From positions 1 to 21,451 of the forward strand of contig CAIYNH010000741.1 of assembly GCA_903927495.1 (NCBI GenBank): a stretch of DNA of 21,451 nt. The letters run 5' to 3'. Under the pieces are notes generated by a model. That model worked only from the letters and a program-made list of their open reading frames with translations, was not told the origin of the DNA and did not search any database. Below, one piece after another: positions 1-9,331 of this stretch. This DNA is from an uncultured beta proteobacterium (GTDB lineage: Bacteria > Pseudomonadota > Gammaproteobacteria > Burkholderiales > Burkholderiaceae_C). Each line of letters starts with the position of its first letter. Positions within the stretch are counted from its first letter, which is position 1. A program made the position numbers and the translations under genes.

Positions 1-332
1 CGCAAAAAGTCTGGCAGCGTGCCCAAGCGATCGTCAAAACGGCCACTAAGGCGCAATAACCAAGCGCCAATGAACGCCCCCAGCGCCGCGCCGCCAGCCA
101 TGACCACACTGGCCCAGTGAAATTTGTTCGTGAGCGCACTGGCCAGCAAGGCTCCAATAAAAATCGCCCAGACACCGTGCCTGCCACCCAACAGCGTTGC
201 AGCAAGCGCCAAACCGCTGGCTAAAAATAAAATACTACCCCTGGTCTCGGAAGAAAAATAGACCTGCACCAGCCACGAGGTCAAGGTGTAGGCCAGCGCC
301 ACAGCCCCCCATTTGAACAACGGTGCTTTCAT
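1..332 (-). CDS. MASE1-type membrane sensor protein (N-terminal part, runs off left edge)
   Basis: An open frame starts at the ATG at 332-330 and stays open to the window edge (110 codons). It reads MKAPLFKWGAVALAYTLTSW and continues as several hydrophobic helices with small turns. Segments such as SGLALAATLLGG and AIFIGALLAS, and the ending LLRLSGRFDDRLG, resemble the MASE1 integral membrane sensor domain. MASE1 is usually followed by PAS, GGDEF, EAL or histidine kinase output; that part lies outside the window, so the output is unknown. The ATG overlaps the TGA of the upstream HDOD gene (ATGA at 332-329), so translation is probably coupled and the gene is the eighth visible member of the signalling array. 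The MASE1 call rests on pattern recognition over 110 residues; another polytopic membrane protein is possible. Confidence 0.65.
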   Translation of the reverse strand, partial: MKAPLFKWGAVALAYTLTSWLVQVYFSSETRGSILFLASGLALAATLLGGRHGVWAIFIGALLASALTNKFHWASVVMAGGAALGAFIGAWLLRLSGRFDDRLGTLPDFL

Positions 333-1243
333 GGCCAGGTCAGCAGGTCTTGCAGCACCTCATCCAAACTCGATTCAGGCGCAAGATGTTGCCGCTCGGT
401 CCAGGCCGGCATCTGAAGGCGCTGTGCCAGTTCGACCGGCCACAAAGCGGCGAGTTCGTCGGCGCTGAGTTGCTGCTGCGATGCCCATGCCTGCCACGCT
501 GCCAACTCGATCAAAGCCGCCAGCGAGGCAACATGGCTGTTCGACTGAGCAGCCTCAGCGCTCTGGTGTGAATCAAGCTGGGCTGGATTCGGTCCCGGCA
601 CAGCGCTATCCTCAGAAACCCCCGTCCCAACCAAGCCTATGACCTGTGCGAACAGGGCTGGAAAATCCCAACGGTGAACCAGTTCGGCACCCACGTCGGC
701 GTAGTTATAGCCCAGCAACTCTCGCTCCAACTGCAACCGGGCGGGCGAAAAAGGCTCAACCTGGGCATCGAGGGTGCGCATCTCGGTGCCCAAGCCCAAC
801 CGCATGACCAATTGACCAAGCCCGCGCAGCAAGCCCAGGGTGTAGGCCAGTTCAGCATCGAGTTGCGGGTGGCTCGCCCAGCACCGCGCCAGCGTCGCCG
901 TGTGCAGGCTGTGCTGCCAAAAAGGCCGGAGCAGTTCGACCGGCAAATTGGCAAAGCTGCCCACCAGACCCATGCTGATCACCAGCGAACGCACGTTCAC
1001 CAGCCCCAGCATTTGCACTGCCTGGTGGACCGTGCTGACAGCTTGGGGTGCGTGGTAGCGCGCGGAGTTCGCCAGGCGCAACAAACGCGAGCAGATCACT
1101 GGGTCGCTCAAGATCAGTTGAGCCAAATCGTCGGTGCGCAATCTGGTGTTGTTAAAACTCAGCAGCAGTTCCTGCAGCACCCGTGGCACTACCGGCAACT
1201 GTCGGGTTTTAGCAAAAAGTTCTTCAATGGTCACGGGGGTCAT
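329..1243 (-). CDS. HDOD domain protein (304 aa)
   Basis: This is a soluble protein with an HDOD domain over about residues 10-205. The opening LPVVPRVLQELL and the stretch ILSDPVICSRLLRLANSARY (residues 44-63) are typical of the family, followed by the MLGLVNVRSLVIS helix. At the position of an HD phosphohydrolase metal motif (GLLHDxG) the protein reads GLLRGLG (138-143), so the metal-binding His-Asp pair is absent. It is therefore a protein-interaction or regulatory domain rather than a nuclease or phosphodiesterase. The remaining 100 residues are Ala/Leu-rich with no recognised domain. HDOD proteins often act beside two-component and c-di-GMP genes. The gene starts 25 bp after the HK-C stop and ends in an ATGA overlap with the MASE1-type gene. 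No strong ribosome binding site precedes the ATG, consistent with coupling to HK-C. Confidence 0.85.
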   Translation of the reverse strand: MTPVTIEELFAKTRQLPVVPRVLQELLLSFNNTRLRTDDLAQLILSDPVICSRLLRLANSARYHAPQAVSTVHQAVQMLGLVNVRSLVISMGLVGSFANLPVELLRPFWQHSLHTATLARCWASHPQLDAELAYTLGLLRGLGQLVMRLGLGTEMRTLDAQVEPFSPARLQLERELLGYNYADVGAELVHRWDFPALFAQVIGLVGTGVSEDSAVPGPNPAQLDSHQSAEAAQSNSHVASLAALIELAAWQAWASQQQLSADELAALWPVELAQRLQMPAWTERQHLAPESSLDEVLQDLLTWP

Positions 1244-1268
1244 GAAGGCTCAGTCCGAGGGTTGTGGT

Positions 1269-4200
1269 TCAGGCAGCCAGATGAGCCTGGATGCGCTGTA
1301 TCGCGGCATCCAGGGTGGCGGGCAGTTCTTGCGCCAGCCGGATGCAAGCGTCAAGGTCTTGGGAATTAGCCGCCGCCTCAAGCTGTTGGCACAGTTCACC
1401 CAAAGCCAGTGCACCTACCGAGCGCGCCGCTGACTTGAGGGTGTGGGCCAGTCCTTTGACAGCCGGCAAATCGAGCCCGGCAAGGGCTGCTTGAATTTGT
1501 TGGCCTTGCACTCGGGCGTTGTCCAGAAATTTCGCCAGCAAACGCTTTTGAAGTATCGGATTGTCACCCACCAAGTCTCCCAGAATTTCTGAATTCCATA
1601 TATCAAAATGCCCTGCATTGCCTGATGACAAAGCGTCAGTAGCTATCAATTCTGATTTAAGTTGGGCTGCATCGGGGAGCGGCAACCACTTGGCCAGCAT
1701 GGCAGCGAGCTCGCGCATGCGCATGGGTTTGCACAGATAGCCGTCCATGCCACGGTCTATGCAGCGCTCGGCTTCGCCCTGCATGGCGTTCGCCGTGATG
1801 GCAATAATGGGCAAACGGCTCCCTGCAGGCTCACTTTGGCGGATCGCGGCGGTTAGCTCAAAGCCGTCCATGATCGGCATGTGGCAATCCGTCAGCAGCA
1901 ACGCGTAGCGGCCACTGCGCCACATCTCAAGTGCCATCGCACCGTCAAACGCCACTTCAACAGCATAGCCAATCAGGCGCAACTGCTCGCTCATCACGTC
2001 CCGGTTGGTCTCGTTGTCTTCGGCCATCAGAATCAACTGCCCGGCCTGCAACGCTTCTTCAACACTGGGAGCTGAGCGATCGTTGTCGGTTAGGTGGTTG
2101 GCTCTGCCAACCAGTTCGGTCACGGTCAAACGTCCACACGCCAGTGCCACGCCTTGGATCAGCTCGTGGTAGATCAGCGGTCGTGCCGGCACTTCGATCA
2201 CCTGGGCTTCAGTGCCGCTGCTGCGCCGACGCACCAAGCGCACCACCCGCACATCATGCGCAAGGGCCATTTGGTGCACGGACTCCGGGTCGCAGGCCTG
2301 GGTCAGGTCCAGCAGCAGCACAGTATCCTGACTGGAGCCCGCCAGGTAAGACCACGCCTCGTTCAGGCTCGGCAGCACCTTGACCCTGGCCCCGACAGAG
2401 CCCAGGTACATCTGAAACAGGGTCATGCACGCCAGGTTGGGTGTCACGGCCAGCACATTCACACCATGCAGGTCTGGCAAAAGCTGCGCCACATGACCGG
2501 CAGGTGGTGGAGCCGCCTGCAGCGGCAACTCCACAATAAATTCGGAGCCAATACCGGGGGCACTTTGCACACTGACCGTGCCGTGCAGCATCTCAACCAA
2601 ACGCTGTGTGATGGACAACCCTAAACCAGTGCCGCCAAAACGGCGCATGGTACTGGTATCGGCCTGAGTGAAGGGCTGAAACAAACGAGCGATCACTTCA
2701 GGGCTCATGCCAATGCCGTTGTCGATCACGCTCAACTGCACCCAGTGGCTGCCATCAGGACGCATGGCGGGTTGTACGTGCAACATGGCATGGCCGGTGC
2801 GGTGCGAGACAAATTTGATGGCATTGCCCAGCAAATTGAGCAAAATCTGACGCAAGCGGGTCGGGTCGCAAATGATCCACTCCGGCAGATCGGGGTCAAT
2901 GAACAGGGACACTTCTGCGCCCTTGCTGTTGGCCACATTGAGCATGAGCTGCGCCGCGCCCTCAACCTCCTCGCGCAGGCGGGTCGGGATTTGCTCCACG
3001 TCAAGCTTGCCAGCCTCGATTTTCGAGAAATCAAGGATGTCGTTCAAGATGCTCATAAGTGCCATCGATGAGCCGTTGATGGTCTCAAGCATGCGCCGCT
3101 GTTCGGGCGTGAGCGGGGTTTGCGCCAGCACATCGACCATGCCGATCACGCCGTTCATGGGAGTGCGTATCTCGTGGCTCATGTTGGCCAAAAATTCCGA
3201 CTTGGAGCGGTTGCCGGCATCTGCCAATTCGCGGGCAACCGAGAGTTCGGCAGTGCGTTGTACAACCAGTTCTTCGAGTTTGTGACGGTGTTGCTCCAAC
3301 TCAGCGGCGGCGCGCTTCTTTTCGGTAATGTCTTGCTTGATTGCAACATAGTGGGTAACCAGGCCTGCGTCGTTACGCAAGGGCGAGATGACGGCCCATT
3401 CGGTGTAGATGCTGTGGTCTTTTCGCTGGTTGACGAGTTCACCACTCCAGGTCTTGCCCTGGGTCAGGGTTTCCCACATGGCTTCAAAAGTGGCCTTGGG
3501 GGTCAGGCTGGATTTCAAAATGCGTGGATTCTGACCCAGCGCCTCGACCCGGCTGTAGCCGGTGTTGCTCACGAATGCCTCGTTGACATACTCGATGCTC
3601 GCGCCCAGATTGGCAATCACCACACATTCAGGGCTCTGTTCGGCCACTTGCGACAACTTGCGCAACTGCTCCTGCGCTTGGCGGCGCTGGGTGATGTCTT
3701 CGTAAACGCCGAGCACGCCAAAAATCCGTCCGTGATGGTCTTTCAGTGCCGTCTTGGAAGTACGCAGCCAGACGATTTTCCCGTCAGGAGTGGTTTGAGG
3801 TTCGTCATAAAACAGCTTGTTTATCCCGCTGTCGAGCACCTGTCGGTCATCTGCGCGGTAACAATCGGCCTGCCTCGCCCAACCCATCTGGTAGTCGTCC
3901 TTGCCAATCAATTGGGCCGGTGTTTGCATACCGGCATCCTGAGCGAAAGCGGTATTGCAGCCAAGAAAGTTAAGCTGCTGATCTTTCCAGAAAATACGCA
4001 TCGGAATGGCATTGATGACGGCCACCAGCAAGACCTGCGCGTCATTCAGCGCGGCCTCGCGCTGGGCCAGGGCTTCCAGCGCACGATTAAAGCCGTTGAT
4101 GAGCTGACCGACCTCGTCATGGCGGGTTTGGGGCAGCGCTTGCGGAGTTTGCTGGGCATCAGTCTGGCGTGTCAGTGCCAGAAAAGCGTTGTGCAATGGT

Positions 4201-5165
4201 TTGAGCTGGCGGCGTAGCACCCACCAGGTAATGGCACCAGCCAACAGCGAAGCCAGGAGCGCGGTCATTGCCAGGTTCTTGCTCATACGGTTGGCGGGGG
4301 CAAAGGCTTCAGCGGCAGGCAGGGTTGCCACCAGTCCCCACTGCGCCAGCGCAATGCGCTTGACTGAGACCAGCATTTCGTGGCCTTGCGCGTTGCGGAT
4401 GACAGCCGAACCCTCAAAGCCATTGGAAAAACGATCGAAACCAGGGTTGATGCCAACGGCCGGCAGGTCTTTGAGTCTCTGGGTCTTGTCGGTGGCTGTG
4501 ATCACTACCCGCCAAGGTGCAGCAACCAGCAGGTAGCCGCCGGTATTGGCGTGCTCTGTCGACACGGTTTGGTCAAGAAAGTTGGGCTTGCCAAGGTCGA
4601 TGACACCTACAACTGCGCCCACAACCAGCCCATTAGGGTCCCGCACGGGCACCGCAAATGAGACCACGGGCGAGCCAGTGGTTTTGCTGATGATGGGCTT
4701 GCCAATTTTATTTTTACCCTGCTGCAACGCACTCGCCACATGGTCACGATCAAGGTAATTCAGACCGATGCGCTGGGCTGACTCGGGATAAGAGGCAATC
4801 GCCGTGCCATTGGCATCAGTGACAAAAAAACCACCGTTGAAAAAATCTGGCAGTACCGGTCGTTCCAAAATGAATTGCTGCAGGGCTGCAGCTTGTTTCA
4901 GCAAGGCCGGCGTGATCAGTTTACTGACACTTTCAAGGGTATTGATGCGCTCGCCCAGGGTCCGTTCGATGTCGCTGGCGTGCAGCGATACGGTGGCAAA
5001 CTGCTGCTGACTGAGCAGTTGTTCAATGTCCTTTTGCAGGATTTGACTGGTAATTAAAGAAAGTGACCAGATACAAACCAAAAAAGCCGACAGCGTCAAC
5101 ACCGTGATCCGCGTTTGCAGCGAGTGCCACGAATACGGGCTGATGGGGGTCAGGTTGCTACTCAT
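1269..5165 (-). CDS. Hybrid histidine kinase HK-C: Cache-like sensor, HAMP, PAS, PAS, HisKA, HATPase, pseudo-REC, REC, HPt (1298 aa)
   Basis: This is an inner-membrane phosphorelay kinase. TM1 spans about 19-41 and TM2 about 299-318. The periplasmic stretch between them looks like a double Cache sensor (GGFFVTDANGTAIASYPES; GSPVVSFAVPVRDPNG). HAMP is about 318-370, PAS domains about 375-495 and 500-615, followed by a coiled coil. HisKA carries the phospho-acceptor His664 in NMSHEIRTP. HATPase has the N-box around Asn781, DNGIG (815-819) and GGTGLGL (844-850). Residues 901-1010 look like a receiver that lost its acidic pair and conserved Lys. A complete REC follows (Glu1049-Asp1050, acceptor Asp1093, Thr1124, Lys1146), then an HPt with His1241 in LAHTLKS. 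The start codon overlaps the REC-EAL stop (ATGA, 5165-5162). The REC-HPt linker (about 1171-1190) is encoded by an AT-rich repeat-like segment. Ligand unknown; BarA/BvgS-like architecture. Confidence 0.92.
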   Translation of the reverse strand: MSSNLTPISPYSWHSLQTRITVLTLSAFLVCIWSLSLITSQILQKDIEQLLSQQQFATVSLHASDIERTLGERINTLESVSKLITPALLKQAAALQQFILERPVLPDFFNGGFFVTDANGTAIASYPESAQRIGLNYLDRDHVASALQQGKNKIGKPIISKTTGSPVVSFAVPVRDPNGLVVGAVVGVIDLGKPNFLDQTVSTEHANTGGYLLVAAPWRVVITATDKTQRLKDLPAVGINPGFDRFSNGFEGSAVIRNAQGHEMLVSVKRIALAQWGLVATLPAAEAFAPANRMSKNLAMTALLASLLAGAITWWVLRRQLKPLHNAFLALTRQTDAQQTPQALPQTRHDEVGQLINGFNRALEALAQREAALNDAQVLLVAVINAIPMRIFWKDQQLNFLGCNTAFAQDAGMQTPAQLIGKDDYQMGWARQADCYRADDRQVLDSGINKLFYDEPQTTPDGKIVWLRTSKTALKDHHGRIFGVLGVYEDITQRRQAQEQLRKLSQVAEQSPECVVIANLGASIEYVNEAFVSNTGYSRVEALGQNPRILKSSLTPKATFEAMWETLTQGKTWSGELVNQRKDHSIYTEWAVISPLRNDAGLVTHYVAIKQDITEKKRAAAELEQHRHKLEELVVQRTAELSVARELADAGNRSKSEFLANMSHEIRTPMNGVIGMVDVLAQTPLTPEQRRMLETINGSSMALMSILNDILDFSKIEAGKLDVEQIPTRLREEVEGAAQLMLNVANSKGAEVSLFIDPDLPEWIICDPTRLRQILLNLLGNAIKFVSHRTGHAMLHVQPAMRPDGSHWVQLSVIDNGIGMSPEVIARLFQPFTQADTSTMRRFGGTGLGLSITQRLVEMLHGTVSVQSAPGIGSEFIVELPLQAAPPPAGHVAQLLPDLHGVNVLAVTPNLACMTLFQMYLGSVGARVKVLPSLNEAWSYLAGSSQDTVLLLDLTQACDPESVHQMALAHDVRVVRLVRRRSSGTEAQVIEVPARPLIYHELIQGVALACGRLTVTELVGRANHLTDNDRSAPSVEEALQAGQLILMAEDNETNRDVMSEQLRLIGYAVEVAFDGAMALEMWRSGRYALLLTDCHMPIMDGFELTAAIRQSEPAGSRLPIIAITANAMQGEAERCIDRGMDGYLCKPMRMRELAAMLAKWLPLPDAAQLKSELIATDALSSGNAGHFDIWNSEILGDLVGDNPILQKRLLAKFLDNARVQGQQIQAALAGLDLPAVKGLAHTLKSAARSVGALALGELCQQLEAAANSQDLDACIRLAQELPATLDAAIQRIQAHLAA
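1602..1651 (-). repeat. Interspersed AT-bounded repeat, copy 1, read in frame within HK-C
   Basis: On the minus strand this segment begins TTGATAGCTACTGACGCTTT and ends near GCAGGGCATTTTGAT. Hand alignment with the plus-strand segment at 6392-6439 gives about 33 identical bases of 45, with no gap after TTGATAGC. It lies inside HK-C between the REC and HPt domains and is translated as ELIATDALSSGNAGHFDI. The codons (ata twice, tca repeatedly, gca, ttg) differ from the GC-rich codons around it, which supports insertion of a mobile or dispersed repeat into a tolerant linker. I recall similar TTTGATAGC-type elements as abundant in Comamonadaceae, but that is memory, not a search. Confidence 0.5.
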
Positions 5166-6352
5166 GCGGCCAGTTTTTCAAGCAACCAAGCGGTGCAGGT
5201 GGTCAAAGGCATTGGGCGGGCAAAGTAAAAGCCTTGCACAATGGTGCCCCCGCTATTGCGCAAAAACTCCAATTGCTCAAGGGTTTCAACGCCTTCAGCG
5301 ACGACCTCCATGTCCAGGTTGATGCCCAGCAAGATGGCAATACACAGCACCGACTGCGCTTTGAGCTCGGTGCTGGAGCGCTGCACAAAGCTGCCGTCAA
5401 TTTTGAGCTCATGGAAAGGCAGATCGATGAGTTGCACAAGACTGGAGTAACCGGTGCCAAAGTCGTCAATCGACAAGGCAAACCCCATCAGGGACAGGCG
5501 CGTCAGGCTTTCCATGGCGAGCGAACGCTCTACCATCAAGCGACTTTCTGTAACTTCAATAACGAAGTCCGAGGGACTCAGCCCGGCACCCCGAACAATA
5601 TCATCCAGGCGCTCGGGCACCGTCAGGTTGAGGGCAGTGTCCATCGACATGTTGATCGCAGTCTTGATGAAGATGCCTTGCGCCTGCCATGCGGCCATGG
5701 CCCTTGTCACCTGGTGTGCCATGGTAAAAAACAACTCATCAGCCAGACCGGCTGCCTCCAGTGCCGGCACAAAAACAGCTGGACTGATCATGCTACCGTC
5801 GGCTTGCGGCCAGCGGGCCAGCGCCTCGGTGCCGACCGGCTTGCCGTTGAGTAAATTTATTTTGGGTTGGTACCAGGAAATGAACTCGCCCGCAGCCATT
5901 GCAGCGTTGAGACGCCCCGGTTCCAGCGCCTGTTCCAGCCCGGACTGATGACTGCTGCTGGGCGACTGCAGCTTGCCCAGCAATTGGCGCAGTTGCTCGG
6001 GGTCGCAAGGCTTGCCCAGGGACCCCACCACGTTCAGCCGATGGGCACTGGCCAGCCCAGCGGCACTGCTCAGAATTTCGTCTTGCATACCCGAGAGCAG
6101 GATCATGCTGCCAGCGAAACCGCGCTGTGCCAGATGCCGCATCATCACCAGTCCGTCCATGTCGGGCATCATCAGGTCGGTGATGATCAAGCAAATGTGC
6201 TGCTGGTGAACATCTAACTGGTCCAGTGCCTCTGACCCATTGGCCGCAAGCAGAACCTGATTCCAACCCAGATTGGACAATTGCAGCCCAATCAAATCGC
6301 GTTGAAATTCATCATCATCAACGACAAGAATTGTGTTCGCGGTGGATTGCAT
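5162..6352 (-). CDS. REC-EAL response regulator, c-di-GMP phosphodiesterase (396 aa)
   Basis: This is a cytoplasmic response regulator predicted to hydrolyse c-di-GMP to pGpG when its receiver state allows. Numbering is from the ATG at 6352. REC spans about 6-125: acidic cluster DDD at 12-14, phospho-acceptor Asp59 in ITDLMMPDMDG, Ser in LLSG, Lys in LGKP. EAL spans about 145-390 and keeps every usual catalytic signature: TEALARW (Glu176), INMS (Asn234), IEVTES (Glu266), DDFGTGYSS (Asp296-Asp297), LKID (Lys317), VAEGVET (Glu353) and VQGF (Gln373). It is therefore likely active. An in-frame TTG at 6370 would add six residues; neither start has a strong ribosome binding site, and I prefer the ATG because MQSTANTILVVDDD is a typical receiver start. 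The stop overlaps the HK-C start. HK-C and HK-B flank it and are the obvious phosphodonors. Confidence 0.92.
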   Translation of the reverse strand: MQSTANTILVVDDDEFQRDLIGLQLSNLGWNQVLLAANGSEALDQLDVHQQHICLIITDLMMPDMDGLVMMRHLAQRGFAGSMILLSGMQDEILSSAAGLASAHRLNVVGSLGKPCDPEQLRQLLGKLQSPSSSHQSGLEQALEPGRLNAAMAAGEFISWYQPKINLLNGKPVGTEALARWPQADGSMISPAVFVPALEAAGLADELFFTMAHQVTRAMAAWQAQGIFIKTAINMSMDTALNLTVPERLDDIVRGAGLSPSDFVIEVTESRLMVERSLAMESLTRLSLMGFALSIDDFGTGYSSLVQLIDLPFHELKIDGSFVQRSSTELKAQSVLCIAILLGINLDMEVVAEGVETLEQLEFLRNSGGTIVQGFYFARPMPLTTCTAWLLEKLAA

Positions 6353-6391
6353 CTGGCTGTGGTCTTTCAATGGGTCCGCAATTTTTTTTCT

Positions 6392-6423
6392 AATTTGATA
6401 GCAGCATACGCTTTATCATCAAG

Positions 6424-6439
<16 letters not shown>
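6392..6439 (+). repeat. Interspersed AT-bounded repeat, copy 2, between HK-B and REC-EAL
   Basis: The segment begins AATTTGATAGCAGCATACGC on the plus strand and ends near CAGGGCTATTC. It matches the minus strand of 1651-1602 at about 33 of 45 bases by hand alignment, so the two copies lie in opposite orientation. It fills most of the HK-B/REC-EAL gap and extends into the last codons of HK-B. The HK-B stop (TAG, 6426-6424) lies inside the repeat, so the element supplies the end of that protein. It may form a weak structure in the operon mRNA, but no terminator-like stem and T-tract is seen. Confidence 0.5.
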
Positions 6440-8391
<1,952 letters not shown>

Positions 8392-8396
8392 CTGCA

Positions 8397-8400
8397 CCTT
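8397..8400 (-). promoter_or_regulatory. Ribosome binding site AAGG of HK-B
   Basis: AAGG lies 5 nt upstream of the ATG at 8391 on the minus strand. It overlaps the alternative GTG start at 8397, which makes the GTG less likely. Confidence 0.5.
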
Positions 8401-8420
8401 GGAATTGAATGAGTTGGCGC

Positions 8421-9245
8421 TTATTTCAAGGTTTGACGGACTTCACGGGCGTAAGGATCCATGGCTTCAAGCTCTTTGACCTTAAGTTTGCGGTAGCCTT
8501 CCAGCTTGTATTTATCGAAATAGGCTTTTCCCTCGGCGCTGACAGCAAAGGCAGCCAGCGTTGCGTCGATATTGTCCTTTTGCGCGAGTTGACGCTTGTT
8601 GAGCATGTAAACCCGTCCGGCCAGCGGATCGCTGATCACCAGAAAGCGCATTTTCGACTGTACCTCACGCGACAAACTCTGGTAATTTGCCAATGATGTG
8701 AAGCCTGCTGCAGCCTCGCCCGAGAGCACGATGCGAGCCACGCTGTCAGAGGCACTGACGTAGCGCAAGGGTTCAGCGATGCCGTTTTGCCTCAACCAGT
8801 GCTGACCCCACAGAGTGACCAATGAGGTCGAAGACAGCCCCAACACCGGTTTGCCCTTGAGGTCTTTGGCACTAAAAATTTTGCTCTCACCAGGCACTAG
8901 CGCAACGGCTCGAAAATCAGCACTGTAGGTAATCAGGGGCAGGTACTCGGCATCGGTTTGTGCCAGGCGCGCCTGGTGGCCAGTGGTAACGGCGATGTCG
9001 TAATCCTGGTGCAGCATGCGTCGGGCAAATTCCGTGAAATCAGGTGCGGTGACCACTTCGACCGGCATACCCAAGGCTTTTTCCAGTTGCATGCGCAGGG
9101 GTTGGTACATCTCAAGAATTACCCGGGCACTGGTGTGAGGGGCAACGCCCAATCGGAAAATAGCCGGAGTCTGGGCCTGTACTGCACTGCAAAGCAAGAG
9201 ACCAAGAGCCAAAAGAATGCGTCGTGATGCGGGAAAGAGAAACAT
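8421..9245 (-). CDS. PhnD/SsuA-type periplasmic substrate-binding protein without a transporter (274 aa)
   Basis: This is a secreted periplasmic binding protein. Residues 1-24 form a Sec signal peptide ([17 protein letters not shown], likely cut after Ala24). The mature part begins with the family pattern [20 protein letters not shown], then DFTEFARRM and [16 protein letters not shown]. This is the usual lobe-one layout of phosphonate-type binding proteins (PF12974-like: P-x-x-S/T, a plus L-E..LG-x-P-V). The second lobe has [18 protein letters not shown]. No permease or ATPase gene lies on either side; the neighbours are hybrid kinases. By analogy with known kinase-linked binding proteins (for example TorT with TorS) it is more likely a sensory co-receptor than an importer subunit. 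The ligand cannot be read from the sequence; phosphonate is not implied. It precedes HK-B by 29 bp and follows HK-A by 86 bp. Confidence 0.85.
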   Translation of the reverse strand: MFLFPASRRILLALGLLLCSAVQAQTPAIFRLGVAPHTSARVILEMYQPLRMQLEKALGMPVEVVTAPDFTEFARRMLHQDYDIAVTTGHQARLAQTDAEYLPLITYSADFRAVALVPGESKIFSAKDLKGKPVLGLSSTSLVTLWGQHWLRQNGIAEPLRYVSASDSVARIVLSGEAAAGFTSLANYQSLSREVQSKMRFLVISDPLAGRVYMLNKRQLAQKDNIDATLAAFAVSAEGKAYFDKYKLEGYRKLKVKELEAMDPYAREVRQTLK

Positions 9246-9286
9246 GGGTCGATCTTCAAAAACCAGGGCAGTTTAGAAATTTCCAA

Positions 9287-9302
9287 CACAACGATTGTTG
9301 TG
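9287..9302. other. Perfect inverted repeat CACAAC-gatt-GTTGTG in the HK-A/binding-protein gap
   Basis: Six-base arms with a 4-base spacer lie in the 86-bp gap upstream of the binding-protein gene, about 42 bp before its ATG at 9245. No T-tract follows on the minus strand, so a classic intrinsic terminator is unlikely. It could be a small operator or an mRNA hairpin that adjusts expression inside the operon. Confidence 0.3.
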
Positions 9303-9331
9303 ATTCATGGCGAATTGTACGACTGGGGTTT

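Noticed and set aside
674..1369. 231-codon plus-strand frame across the HDOD gene and the end of HK-C
   Set aside because: It is antisense to two well-supported genes. The translation is Gln/His/Arg-rich without domain features.
3320..3680. LOV-like photosensor reading of the second HK-C PAS domain (GQNPRIL)
   Set aside because: The LOV signature needs a Cys in the GRNCRFLQ position. Here the residue is Pro and no flavin-adduct Cys is present, so it is an ordinary PAS.
3120..4217. 365-codon open frame on the plus strand inside HK-C
   Set aside because: It lies wholly antisense to conserved PAS and HAMP coding sequence, shows no recognisable domain, and is the kind of long antisense frame that GC-rich codon bias produces.
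8421..9245. Part of a phosphonate or sulfonate ABC importer
   Set aside because: No permease or ATPase gene is adjacent, and both flanks are hybrid kinases; the family name does not establish the ligand.
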